Below, piece after piece: positions 1-8,335 of a stretch of DNA of 64,000 bases (the stretch's first letter is position 1; each line of letters starts with the position of its first letter). Source of the DNA: an uncultured Desulfobulbaceae bacterium (GTDB taxonomy: Bacteria > Desulfobacterota > Desulfobulbia > Desulfobulbales > BM004); the NCBI GenBank assembly GCA_947259115.1, contig CAMYKS010000008.1:1-64000 (forward strand), read 5' to 3'. Position numbers and translations under genes: made by a program. The notes beneath the pieces are model-generated. The model saw only the letters and a list, made by a program, of their open reading frames with translations. It was not told the origin of the DNA and ran no database searches.

Positions 1-48
1 CCGATGGTACTGCCTGGGCGACTGGGTGGGAGAGTAGGTCGCCGCCGA
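1..48 (+). rRNA. rrf: 5S rRNA, 3' end only
   Basis: The first bases read as the 3' third of a bacterial 5S rRNA: the CTGGGCGACTGGGTGGGAGA stretch and the following GTAGGTCGCCGCC match the loop D / helix V and helix I 3' strand of 5S. The 5' two thirds and any upstream 23S and 16S genes lie outside the window. The 3' end is set where the match to helix I stops, just before a T-rich run and terminator, and could be off by a few bases. Confidence 0.88.
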
Positions 49-62
49 ATTCTTTTTTATAG

Positions 63-99
63 AAAATCCCTCATTCAGTAATGAATGGGGGATTTTTTT
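63..99 (+). terminator. Intrinsic terminator of the rRNA operon
   Basis: AATCCCTCATTC pairs with GAATGGGGGATT across a short AGTAAT loop (one G-T and a shifted G), and the 3' strand runs into seven Ts. It sits about 15 bases after the 5S 3' end, where an rrn terminator is expected. Confidence 0.85.
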
Positions 100-120
100 G
101 TGGGGTGATGGTGATAAAGT

Positions 121-200
121 TAGGTGAGGTGATAAGTAATCGCTTTTTTAGCCCAAGCTAAAATTCGGGGCGGTTTTGTCAAACCTGCCCCAGCGGGTCG
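121..200 (+). repeat. Diverged dispersed repeat, copy 1
   Basis: This stretch resembles 3641-3716. Shared blocks are GGTGA, ATCGCTTTTTT, GCTAAAATTCGGGGCG and GCCCCAGC-(4)-TCGCA, in the same order and orientation with small indels. GGGGC and GCCCC within it can pair. I see no reading frame in it. It is followed directly by the decayed maf fragment. Confidence 0.6.
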
Positions 201-282
201 CAGGAAAAATGCACAGGGTTTATACCGGCCTCTGCCTGCTCCATATGCAGGATAATTGGTCAGTCTGCCGGGTCATTGCAAC

Positions 283-519
283 CGAATTAATTTTTCAGCA
301 TTCAGCAAAAATATTGCAAAAGCGTATGTGGCTTTAGGCGAGCCCCTTGATAAAGTGGGGGCATATGGAATCCATGGACGCAGTGGAATGCTGATCGAAA
401 AAATTAATGGTTCATATACAGCAATGTAGTTGGCCTACGATTTGCTGAGACAAATAGAAGAGCTTCTACACTTCAAGGTAATAAACCCATTTGAAAAGAA
501 TCTGTTTAGTAAACAATAA
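283..519 (+). pseudogene. Decayed 3' end of a maf-like nucleotide pyrophosphatase gene
   Basis: One frame reads KAYVALGEPLDKVGAYGIHG followed by RSGMLIEKINGSYTAM and a TAG at 427-429. This matches the C-terminal half of Maf/YhdE-type nucleotide pyrophosphatases, whose hallmark is GEPLDKAGAYGIQG and a later SYxNVVGLP. The bases around 422-436 spell NVVGL in the +1 frame, and after that the original frame resumes with YDLLRQIEELLHF up to a TAA at 517-519. So at least two compensating indels have broken the gene. No start or N-terminal half (with the SxxR motif) is present upstream, where the old repeat lies. Probably a dead fragment. Confidence 0.7.
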
Positions 520-610
520 CCTGTATAGCAAGACAGGTGTATCCTTGACTCGGTCTGGAAAAATTCACATATCAGCAAAAACCAACAGTGATCCCGGAGA
601 ATATATATTT

Positions 611-1162
611 TTACTCTGACAATATGCTTGCTGTTGCCAGGAAAAGGTCCGAATCACGCAGCAGGCCCACCAATTCGTCATTTTCATAAACAGGCAGGAC
701 GGTAATTTTGTTTCGGTGCATTATTTTAAGTGCATCAACCAAAGTCATATCAGTAGTGGCATTTTTTCCTCTCAGTTTAAGCATAATGTCGCCGACTTTT
801 GTTTCAGCATTTTTTATTACCCGTGCTTTGAACCTCTGGTTTGATTCATCCAGATGCGGTGCATCGCCTTCGGCAAAAGCTATTGAGACCCCTAAAGCCT
901 GAAGTTTTTGGCTGAGGCTGCCGGAAATCTCAGGAATAAGTACCATCAGGATGGCCTGAAAATCCAGAATCCCAACCAAATTCCCTTTATCATCAAGGAC
1001 CATGCTTGTCCTGTGTCCCGCTTCAGTGCATTTGCCGGACTCTACTTCGCAAAAAACAGTTTGCATTTCGGCAACTGCTTCACGAAGAGGTTTATCAACT
1101 TGAACAGTAGCGCAATCTTTTAGCGGGATTAACAGATCTTTAACATGTTTATCGAGAAACAT
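611..1162 (-). CDS. Tandem CBS-domain protein
   Basis: A 183-residue cytoplasmic protein made of two CBS domains, at about residues 10-77 and 118-180. The second has the typical end of a CBS motif (NKITVLPVYENDELVGLLRD). CBS pairs usually bind adenine nucleotides and act as regulatory modules. There is no attached enzyme or channel domain, so it is a stand-alone module whose partner is unknown. GGAGGT lies 5 bases before the ATG, which fixes the start. The next gene on this strand, an SLC13-type carrier, lies 390 bases upstream with repeats between, so a joint transcript is doubtful. Confidence 0.85.
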   Translation of the reverse strand: MFLDKHVKDLLIPLKDCATVQVDKPLREAVAEMQTVFCEVESGKCTEAGHRTSMVLDDKGNLVGILDFQAILMVLIPEISGSLSQKLQALGVSIAFAEGDAPHLDESNQRFKARVIKNAETKVGDIMLKLRGKNATTDMTLVDALKIMHRNKITVLPVYENDELVGLLRDSDLFLATASILSE

Positions 1163-1554
1163 TTTTTACCTCCAGCATGAATAGTTTAAAGAGAGTAAAG
1201 AATCCGGGCCCTGAGGACCCGGCTTTGACTCGCCTCTTGAAGAGGCTGCTGCCGCTGTACAACTTATTTATTTTTTAGGCACAAAGGGACAAAGAGACAA
1301 AGGCACAAAGTAAAAAAACGATGCACATAGGGAAGACAGAGTTCTTTGTATTCTTATTGTTTTATTAATTTTAAGAAAAAACAATCATTTATGTCAAGGT
1401 AAAAGGTATTGTTTTATTTTCTGATGGCAGATTCAACAATTAATTGCTCGGGGTGAGTTGACCACAGCTTCACAAAACATGTCAGGTGACTCAGGAGTCT
1501 GAATGTGGAACAGCAGTTTAATGATTTACCCCTAAAGAGGTTTTTAAAACTTCC
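1163..1554. other. Gene-free stretch with short low-complexity repeats
   Basis: Between the CBS gene and the transporter there is no convincing reading frame. It holds a small GC-rich hairpin (CCGGG...CCCGG near 1204-1222, followed by CCTCTTGAAGAGG), and at about 1276-1310 a tandem of GACAAAG/GCACAAAG units that looks like a decayed simple repeat. No clear promoter or terminator was recognised. Confidence 0.5.
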
Positions 1555-3402
1555 CTACATGTAGTAAAAAAACAACATTGCTATAACTACTGCGATGTAC
1601 AGTAGGGTCATACCAGTGCCGGCCTTTATGTAGTCAGCAGGTTTATATCTGCCGGGCCGCATGATCAGCGCGTTTACTTGATGGGTAGGAAGGACAAAGG
1701 TGTTTGACGCTGCAATACCGACGGTCAAGGCTGCAATTTTGGGATCAATCCCAGCTTTCAGTGCCATGTTCATACACAGAGGTACCAGGAGAACGGTGGC
1801 TCCGACATTGGAGGTTACCAAGGTAAAAAAGGAAGTCAAGCAGCCGACAACTGCCAGAAGAACAAGCGGTGAAACATCACCGATAAAATTCATTATGTTG
1901 ACGGCAATATAATTGGCCGTGCCGGTTTTCTGGAATGCTATTCCCAGGGGGATGAGCCCGGCCAACAAAAAAACTGTCATCCAGTCCACTGCCTTATATG
2001 CCTCGTCAATGGTTAAAACCTTGCTCAGTATCATGAACAGAGCGCCGGTCAGCAGGGCAATAGAAAGCTGGACGTTAAAACCCAGGGCCAGAATCAGGGC
2101 AAAGACCAGGCCCGTTACAGCGAGTCCCGCCTTTTCCGGATAGATGAGCTCCCCTTTAACTTCCTTGGTATACACAAAGTCTTTTTTATCTTTCAGGATA
2201 TGGAACTGTTTCCAGGCCCCCTGCAGGAGCAAGGCATCTCCTGCCCGGACTTTCAAGCTGGATATGTTATCCAGCTTGAGCTTGCCATGCCTGAATAAAG
2301 CCACAGGGTTGACGCCGTATTTCTGCCGCATCCCCACCTGTCTCATGGTCTTGCCGATCAAACTCGAACGCGGCGGGATCATTGCCTCCATTATACCGCT
2401 GTTGTCAAGGGATAAATCTTCGGCAAACACCTCCAGATCGTACTTGATCTGCAGGTGAAAATCTTCAGCCAGTTTCTCAATATGCTCCGGGGTGCTGATC
2501 ACCGCGATTGTATCCCCTGGCTCGATCGTATCATCCCAGATGGGGGTCATGATCTTTTTGCCATCATGCCTCTGTATGCCGATCACAAATGAAAGGTAAC
2601 CTTCCCTGATCTTAAGATCCTCAAGCTTCCGGGCCAGGAAAGAGTCCGGCACCTCCAACTCGAATATTTTGCCAATGTGGTTGCCATAGGTACCGGTTAG
2701 ATCGGCGCTGATAAAAGTTGAACTTTCCTTAACCTGTTTTTTCGGCAGTATAAACCTGCCCAAAAGGACAAAGTAGAGGATACCAGCTGTAACTAAGGCA
2801 AGGCCCATGGGAGTTACATGGAAGAGACCAAAAGGCTCAAAAGCTTTTTCAGTCAGGGCTGGGTTGCGGGCATTATTGACATACCATTCACCCATCAGAT
2901 CATTAAGCAGGATCAAAGGGCTTGAGCCAACCAGTGTCAAACAGCCGCCGATAATGGCACAAAATCCCATGGGCATCAGCACCCGTGATACAGGAAAGTT
3001 CAACTTCCGGCAGATCCGGAAGGTTGCCGGCATAAAAAGCGCGGCAGCTCCGATATTCTGCATAAAGCTGGAAATGAATGCAACAGAACCGGAAATAAGG
3101 GCAATTATGCGTATTTCACTTTTACCGGCCAGCTTGAGTATGTGCTTTGCCAGAATATTCATAACACCGGCTTTGTCCAGTGCGGCGCCGATAATTATCA
3201 CCGCAATGATGGAAATAACTGCATTTGAGCTGAAACCGCTGATCGCCTCTTTGGCCTCAATAATGTTCAATAAAGGCAGGGCAACGACCATTATGATTCC
3301 CACCACATCGACTCGCACGGCATTGGTGATAAATAATAGGATGGCAACAGTCATGACGGCCAGGGTAATGCCAATCTCTTGAGTAAATAAAGCTTCTTGC
3401 AT
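1555..3402 (-). CDS. SLC13/DASS-family permease with two TrkA-C domains
   Basis: A 615-residue membrane protein. Residues 1-205 hold about six hydrophobic segments with ISGFSSNAVISIIAVIIIGA and SFMQNIGAAALFMPA, typical of the DASS (divalent anion:Na+ symporter) fold. Residues about 220-385 are two RCK_C/TrkA-C domains, which bind small ligands in related carriers. The C-terminal half (about 390-615) repeats the transport fold, including LVTSNVGATVLLVPL and IGIAASNTFVLPTHQVNALI. The layout resembles bacterial SLC13 carriers annotated for sulfate, sulfonate or dicarboxylate uptake; the substrate cannot be read from the sequence. The start is the first ATG in frame, with only a weak Shine-Dalgarno. 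Confidence 0.87.
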   Translation of the reverse strand: MQEALFTQEIGITLAVMTVAILLFITNAVRVDVVGIIMVVALPLLNIIEAKEAISGFSSNAVISIIAVIIIGAALDKAGVMNILAKHILKLAGKSEIRIIALISGSVAFISSFMQNIGAAALFMPATFRICRKLNFPVSRVLMPMGFCAIIGGCLTLVGSSPLILLNDLMGEWYVNNARNPALTEKAFEPFGLFHVTPMGLALVTAGILYFVLLGRFILPKKQVKESSTFISADLTGTYGNHIGKIFELEVPDSFLARKLEDLKIREGYLSFVIGIQRHDGKKIMTPIWDDTIEPGDTIAVISTPEHIEKLAEDFHLQIKYDLEVFAEDLSLDNSGIMEAMIPPRSSLIGKTMRQVGMRQKYGVNPVALFRHGKLKLDNISSLKVRAGDALLLQGAWKQFHILKDKKDFVYTKEVKGELIYPEKAGLAVTGLVFALILALGFNVQLSIALLTGALFMILSKVLTIDEAYKAVDWMTVFLLAGLIPLGIAFQKTGTANYIAVNIMNFIGDVSPLVLLAVVGCLTSFFTLVTSNVGATVLLVPLCMNMALKAGIDPKIAALTVGIAASNTFVLPTHQVNALIMRPGRYKPADYIKAGTGMTLLYIAVVIAMLFFYYM

Positions 3403-3830
3403 GAGAGTCTGTTAACTGAAATATTTTCGCAGAGAGATATTTATCTTATTAATTTTAATAATTTATATCTATTTAAGGTAAGTGTCAAAAATGTTAAGTG
3501 ATTTGGGACTCGGTTGCCAATAATAGGATTCTCACCCTGTTTCCTAAAATTTAAAGCTTCCTGAGCCCTTGGCATACTTTTCACCCCGGAACTTTTCAAG
3601 TGTTTTTTGTTGCAAGCCCGGGAAGAGGCCAAAATTGATATTGGTGAAGTTATCGCTTTTTTCGCCCGCGCTAAAATTCGGGGCGTTTTTTTGAATCAGC
3701 CCCCAGCACGTCGCATAAATTTACCAATAATGGATATCCGGTAACACTGTCAACAAATAATCCAGTCGATCAACTCTATAACCAGCACAAGACGCTCAAA
3801 AATTACTGCTAATCAACAAACTATATAGGA
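3403..3830. other. Gene-free stretch upstream of the transporter
   Basis: The region between the transporter start and the terminator of the cytochrome gene is A+T rich. A small frame on the minus strand (3441-3632) has no signal peptide, no ribosome site and no recognisable family, and I do not call it. The only structured part is the second copy of the dispersed repeat at 3641-3716. A promoter for the minus-strand transporter should lie around 3410-3480 but no clear -35/-10 pair is visible. Confidence 0.45.
3641..3716 (+). repeat. Diverged dispersed repeat, copy 2
   Basis: Second copy of the repeat at 121-200, same orientation. Both carry ATCGCTTTTTT, GCTAAAATTCGGGGCG and a GCCCC(C)AGC-TCGCA tail. 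This copy lacks a few bases after GGTGA. There is no reading frame across it. Confidence 0.6.
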
Positions 3831-3834
3831 CAAT

Positions 3835-3868
3835 AAAAAGGCGATGCCTTTTAAAGCATCGCCTTTTT
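3835..3868 (-). terminator. Intrinsic terminator after the selenocytochrome gene
   Basis: AAAAAGGCGATGC at 3835-3847 pairs perfectly with GCATCGCCTTTTT at 3856-3868 around an 8-base loop. Read on the minus strand it ends in a T run. It lies 23 bases past the TAA-side end of the cytochrome gene, which also supports the longer reading of that gene through its internal TGA. Confidence 0.88.
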
Positions 3869-3890
3869 ATTTCATTATGTTTATTGCTTA

Positions 3891-5099
3891 TCAATCAAGG
3901 GAAACCTTTCTGGTAACCTTGGCAATCTCGATGAAATTAGCAGGTTTGTTGATCTCATAGCGAAGTGATACCGTGACGTCGACTGTCCGTACACCGGCCG
4001 GCAGAAAAATCTCAAACGATTCATCCTTGGTTTCAAACGGTTGCAGGGCCGTATCCCTGATATACTGGGTTTTAACCTGGGCACCGTAGAGCATCTTGTT
4101 GGTTCTGCAGTCCGTTGCCTGGGTATGATAATGCCTTTCCGTATTGTAAACTTCCTTCCCGTCTGCTGTTTTTGCGGTCACTTCCAGGACCACTCGGTTA
4201 TGGGAAGGTCAGCCGTCTGGAATACGGTGGCCTGCATTCTGGTTTATTTTGGTGTTAACCACCACCAGGGGTTTCAAATCCTTTGATTTCAAGAGCCAAT
4301 CCATGCCAACTGTCTGAACATCCATGGAGATGGTATCCTGGAGAATCTTTTTTGTGCCGTCAAGATCATTCCAGTTGGGTGCAATAAGATGGTCGGCAAA
4401 ACCGTCAACCTTCTGCATATGACACTCCTGGCATGACTGCATCCCACCCTTGGAAATATAATTATGCTCGTAACTTCCATACAGTGTTGCGCACTGCACT
4501 GGATTCTCAAATTCCAGGTTTGGTCCCAGGCCGTGGCACTGGCCGCACATGATGGCATGATCCATGATGGAACCTTTTTTAATCTTCTTGAAGAATTCAT
4601 CATCATGGGAGGCAACGTCCTTTGAACCATAGAGGACGTCAGCTTCCGGCTGTCCTTCAGAGAGTTTATGGATAATCGCCTTAGTGTTATGGCATACGAT
4701 ACATGTGATTCTCAATTTACTGACGCGGGTCTTATCCTGGGCGAGAAGAGCATTGGCATAATCAACTGCAAATGCATCATCGGCAGAGACCAGGGCCTGG
4801 GGAAGATGACATTTGAAACAGGGGAAAGTATCCAATGTTGCCTTACCCGGATCATCCGGGGAAAATGGTGTCCTGCCCTTCATTGCCAGAGGTGTCATCA
4901 TCAGACCATCCTGTACACCCATCAATGAGCGGGCATGATGTGAATTTTCCCAGCGGGCATAAATTTCTGCATGGCACTCCTTACACCGGCTGGAGTCGTA
5001 CATCGCTGCAAGTTCCTCAATGGTTTTTGCCTTTTCTGCAAATGCAGAAATTGGAATCATAACAAGTAAGACCACGAAAAATGGTTTGAGAAATTTCAT
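3891..5099 (-). CDS. Pentaheme cytochrome c with an in-frame UGA (selenoprotein candidate)
   Basis: Read through one TGA (4209-4211), this frame gives a 402-residue exported protein. Residues 1-21 are a Sec signal peptide ending in SAFA. Five CXXCH heme sites follow at residues 39, 94, 133, 185 and 223. The TGA is residue 297, in the context GHRIPDG-U-PSHNRVVLEVT. GHxxPxG followed by a beta-rich tail is a standard C-terminal part of periplasmic multiheme cytochromes, and the frame continues for 105 residues of plausible sequence to 3891. A hairpin with a G-starting loop lies directly after the TGA. Expected role is periplasmic electron transfer. GGAGG precedes the ATG. The alternative is a premature stop by mutation or sequencing error. 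Confidence 0.8.
4181..4211 (-). promoter_or_regulatory. Possible bacterial SECIS element at the in-frame UGA
   Basis: Read on the minus strand, directly after TGA come CTTCC, CATA, ACC, GAGT, GGT, CCT, GGAAG. CTTCC pairs with GGAAG and ACC with GGT, leaving a GAGT apical loop whose first base is G, as expected for bacterial SECIS hairpins that SelB binds. The loop begins 14 bases after the UGA, slightly closer than in E. coli fdhF. The structure was drawn by eye and no energy was computed. Confidence 0.5.
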
Positions 5100-5253
5100 A
5101 CTCTACCTCCTTTTCCATGGCCGAGAACTTAACCATGGCTTAAGTGTGAAATAGTAATATGGAGGGTAATGGTCTCCAAAAATTTGCTGCGCTTTAGAAC
5201 CTATACCTCTCAATTAACTGCTTAATTTTAATGACCCATCCCCTAAAAAAAGC

Positions 5254-5292
5254 ATAAGCCTCCAAGGCTAGGGATTTTCCCTGGAGGCTTAT
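5254..5292 (-). terminator. Terminator, probably of the metal efflux operon
   Basis: ATAAGCCTCCA (5254-5264) pairs perfectly with TGGAGGCTTAT (5282-5292), with an inner GGGA/TCCC helix in the loop. On the minus strand the stem is followed by GC and seven Ts. It lies about 335 bases past the CDF gene and upstream of the cytochrome gene. The rest of 5100-5627 is A+T rich, shows no gene, and should hold the cytochrome promoter. Confidence 0.7.
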
Positions 5293-5627
5293 AGTGGAAT
5301 TTTGAAAGAAATTTGTCTGTGCATCACAAATCCTCCCGCCGGCCTGAACCTGGCTAATTCACAACTTTCTTGTAAATGATCTTAAATGTATCGCCCATTT
5401 AATTTATTGAGTAATAAATCATAATTAAAAGATAAAATCAATATTAAATGAATACACATTCATAAAAATGGCGGGCAATTAATTCAGCATCGCCTAAGCT
5501 GTTACTGAGAGAAAACACCTCAAGTCGGGGACAGGCAAGCGTTAATTGCACCTATAAACTGTTAGGAAGGCATACTTTGCTTCAGCTTTTCTGCCGTAAA
5601 GAAGATTCTTGATTGTATAAAAGGGTC

Positions 5628-6554
5628 TTATCCCTTGGGAAGACAGGATTCGCTCTCACACTTTTGGACTTCAACCGTGACATGGGCATCCCCAAGAAAG
5701 TCTTTTAACAGTGCTTTGTAATGATCCGGTGCTTTGGGAAAATGGGTCACCACTGTCATAATTACGGAAAGGTGGTGTGGGCTGACCTGCCAGACATGCA
5801 GGTCTGCTATGAGGTTGTCGGAGTCAGCTTCTATGGCCCCGCGTATCTTTGCAGCCAGTTCCGGGGTTGCCTCCCTATCCAGCAGTATCTTGCTCGTGTC
5901 GGACAGGAGTCCATACGACCAGCGAGTTATGACGATTGCACCGACCAAGCCCATTACCGGGTCCATCCACACCCAGCCGAAATGCTTGCCTGTCAATAGG
6001 GCGAATATGGCCAGAAATGAGGTCAAGGCATCCGCCAGCACATGCAGATATGCAGCCCGCAGATTATGATCGTGGTGCTGACTCTCATGGTGGTGATCGT
6101 GCCCGGCTTGTAGTAGAAAAGCACAGGCAAGATTTACAGTTAAACCCAGTACAGCTACACCAATGGCCTCATTGAATCGAATAGGCACCGGCGCATATAA
6201 CCGCGTTATTGATTCTCCTCCCATGAGGAGTGCAATAACACCGAGAATCACAGCACTGGCAAACCCGCCCAAAACCCCTACCTTTCCTGTGCTGAAAGTA
6301 TATTGGGGATTATCCGCATGACGCCTGGCATAGATATAGGCAAAGACCGTGATAGAAAGGGCGGCTGCATGGGTGCCCATGTGCCAGCCGTCTGCCAGCA
6401 GTGCCATTGAGCCGAACAGGTACCCTGCGCCGATCTCAATTATCATCATGGAGACGGTGATAATGATAACCAGCCAGGTTCGCCTTTCTCCCTGCCGGTT
6501 TTCAATCTTGAAGCTGTGAGAGTGCTGCCAATCTTGAAGAGTGTAACTATGCAT
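5628..6554 (-). CDS. CDF-family divalent metal cation exporter (DmeF-like)
   Basis: A 308-residue inner-membrane protein with six predicted transmembrane segments. The HxxxD-type metal site of the cation diffusion facilitator family is visible as LLADGWHMGTHA in helix 2 and LHVLADALTS in helix 5. A His-rich loop (GHDHHHESQHHDH, about residues 150-162) separates helices 4 and 5. The C-terminal cytoplasmic domain has DLHVWQVSPHH. The WHMGTHA form of helix 2 resembles DmeF-type Co/Ni exporters more than ZitB. It is the last gene of an arsR-permease-CDF operon, 81 bases after the permease, so it likely exports the same metal group in exchange for protons. Confidence 0.88.
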   Translation of the reverse strand: MHSYTLQDWQHSHSFKIENRQGERRTWLVIIITVSMMIIEIGAGYLFGSMALLADGWHMGTHAAALSITVFAYIYARRHADNPQYTFSTGKVGVLGGFASAVILGVIALLMGGESITRLYAPVPIRFNEAIGVAVLGLTVNLACAFLLQAGHDHHHESQHHDHNLRAAYLHVLADALTSFLAIFALLTGKHFGWVWMDPVMGLVGAIVITRWSYGLLSDTSKILLDREATPELAAKIRGAIEADSDNLIADLHVWQVSPHHLSVIMTVVTHFPKAPDHYKALLKDFLGDAHVTVEVQKCESESCLPKG

Positions 6555-6635
6555 TATTAGTTTTAAGCTATAAGTAACCTGGCAAATTCATGCACATTTC
6601 GAATTAAAGGTCAGACCGACCCATCAACTGCAACC

Positions 6636-7802
6636 TCAGGATGGAGCACGGCACTCTGTTTTCATAGTATCAGCAGATATTTCATCTTTGCCTGTCTGTT
6701 CTCCAGACGCTTTATGCAGAGCTGATTTTTTTGCTGAAAAAAGGTTTTTTAAAAACAGGTACAACGGTTTGACCGAAAGCAGTATAACGATGAGTGCTCC
6801 AACAAACTGCAGCCAGTTTGGAATGACTTCACCCGCCTGCCCCGCAATGGCACTGGCAGAAATCCCGAAGCCGTTATAGATCATATCGAGCGCCAGGCCG
6901 GAAAGCACGGCAAACAGGGACAGCATTAACAGGTAAATTGCAGTGGCTCTTTTGCCCAGCAACCCGAAGAGGACAGAGAGAGAGGTAACATTGGTTGCCG
7001 GTCCCACCAGGAGAAAAACAAGGGCTGCACCCGGACTCACGCCTTTGAGGATCAAAGCAGCTGCCACAGGGGTAGAGGCAGTGGCACAGATATACATGGG
7101 AATACCCACCAGCAGCATAATCAACATGGAATGCAGACCGCCGCCCAAATATTGGACCATGAGTTCCTGCGGGATGAGTACGGCAATAATTCCTGCAAAG
7201 AGCAAGCCGGCAAAAAACCAACCGGCCAGGTCTCCCCAGAGATCATCAACAGCAAATTTCAGGCCGGCCCACAGTTTCTCGCTATAAGTGTGATGCCTGG
7301 CATGCTCTTCCGGAGGACATTCATTGCCGTCACAGCAATTATCAATGGGACAGCTGCGATCGATCACTCTTTCCCAGTCCTTTTCCTTCTGGGTTTGCAG
7401 CAGGTTCTCAGTGATACCTGCCGCAACTGCTGTTAAAAAGGCAGAAACCGGTCGGGCCACGGTCATTATCGGGTCCAGAAGCGCATAGGTTATGGCCATG
7501 GAATCCACCCCGGACTCAGGAGTTGAAATGAGAAAGGCTGTGGTGGCACCGTTATTGGCCCCCTGCTTTTTTAATGAGGCGGCAGCAGGCAGCACACCGC
7601 AGGAACACAATGGTATGGGAATACCGAACAATGCGGCTTTAATTACCGAACTGAATTTTCCTTGGCCAAGATGATCAGCAACAAACGACGGACTTAAAAA
7701 CACCTTCAGAAGCCCCCCGACCAGCATGCCGAAAAGGATATACACAGAGGCCTCCAGCAGAAGGTGCCAGGATTCCTGCAGAACTGAAACAATAATTGCC
7801 AT
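6636..7802 (-). CDS. SO_0444-type (DUF318/UPF0718) metal efflux permease
   Basis: A 388-residue membrane protein with about eight to ten hydrophobic segments. The family marks are PIPLCSCGVLPAAASLKKQG in the first half and PMYICATASTPVAAALILKG in the second, which are the Cys-containing motifs of the SO_0444/ArsP-like permease family. A Cys/His-rich cytoplasmic loop lies between them (CPIDNCCDGNECPPEEHARHH, about residues 155-175), suited to metal binding. Family members are linked to Cu/Zn or organoarsenical efflux; here the neighbours (SmtB/CadC-like repressor and CDF exporter) point to divalent metal export. Starts 57 bases after arsR. Confidence 0.85.
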   Translation of the reverse strand: MAIIVSVLQESWHLLLEASVYILFGMLVGGLLKVFLSPSFVADHLGQGKFSSVIKAALFGIPIPLCSCGVLPAAASLKKQGANNGATTAFLISTPESGVDSMAITYALLDPIMTVARPVSAFLTAVAAGITENLLQTQKEKDWERVIDRSCPIDNCCDGNECPPEEHARHHTYSEKLWAGLKFAVDDLWGDLAGWFFAGLLFAGIIAVLIPQELMVQYLGGGLHSMLIMLLVGIPMYICATASTPVAAALILKGVSPGAALVFLLVGPATNVTSLSVLFGLLGKRATAIYLLMLSLFAVLSGLALDMIYNGFGISASAIAGQAGEVIPNWLQFVGALIVILLSVKPLYLFLKNLFSAKKSALHKASGEQTGKDEISADTMKTECRAPS

Positions 7803-7859
7803 GGCGGTTTATGTCCTAAATAAATACATTTCTTATCGTATACAGGAGATACTGTTTTC

Positions 7860-8222
7860 TTACCTGGGTTCACGCACATGTTCCAGCGCAATTCCCACGA
7901 GCGCAGACACATGGTCATCGGCCAAACGGTAATAAAGAATGGTTCCTTCACGCCTGTTTCTTACAAGTCTCAATGTGCGGAGAAGCCTCAGCTGATGACT
8001 GACTGCAGACTCTGTAATTCCCAAAAGCGCTGCCAGGTCACAGACACACATTTCCTGGTGCTCAAGCGCCCACAGAATTCTAAGCCGGCTCGGGTCTCCA
8101 AGTGCCTTAAAGGTTTGACAGAGATCATCTGTAACTTTTTCGTCAAGAGCGCTCAAACGGGCCTCTTTGACCTTTTCATCATGTATAATGCGGCAATCGC
8201 ATGTATCTTTTACCTCTTTCAC
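7860..8222 (-). CDS. ArsR/SmtB-family metal-sensing repressor
   Basis: A 120-residue winged-helix dimer protein. It carries both classic metal sites of the family: an N-terminal CDC plus CVCDLA in the helix before the recognition helix (CadC-like alpha3N site), and a C-terminal D-x-H ... H-x-x-E arrangement in DDHVSALVGIALEHVRE (SmtB/CzrA-like alpha5 site). The DNA-reading helix is ESAVSHQLRLLRTLRLV. It is first in an operon with two metal exporters, and a palindrome typical of SmtB operators overlaps its upstream region. Likely represses its own operon until Zn, Cd, Co, Ni or Pb binds; which metal cannot be decided. Confidence 0.92.
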   Translation of the reverse strand: MKEVKDTCDCRIIHDEKVKEARLSALDEKVTDDLCQTFKALGDPSRLRILWALEHQEMCVCDLAALLGITESAVSHQLRLLRTLRLVRNRREGTILYYRLADDHVSALVGIALEHVREPR

Positions 8223-8237
8223 CCCACCCTCTTTTTA

Positions 8238-8259
8238 TATATGAACACATACTCATATA
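8238..8259 (-). promoter_or_regulatory. ArsR/SmtB-type operator of the metal efflux operon
   Basis: TATATGA at 8238-8244 and TCATATA at 8253-8259 form an inverted repeat with an 8-base centre (ACACATAC). This matches the imperfect 12-2-12 palindromes with TGA...TCA cores bound by SmtB/CzrA-type repressors. It starts 16 bases upstream of the arsR ATG, so it would overlap the transcription start. The divergent rsmI gene begins 77 bases beyond it and may share the region. Confidence 0.75.
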
Positions 8260-8335
8260 ATAGGCCGCACTTTACGAAAAGTCAATAAAAAGGTAGATAC
8301 TCTATTGAACCGCTCATATTTTTTTATATATTTTT

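Noticed and set aside
2807-3382. Plus-strand open frame opposite the SLC13 transporter
   Set aside because: Shadow of the transporter; no ribosome site and no domain.
3441-3632. Small minus-strand frame between transporter and cytochrome
   Set aside because: No ribosome site, no hydrophobic or domain signature, and it crosses the edge of a low-complexity region.
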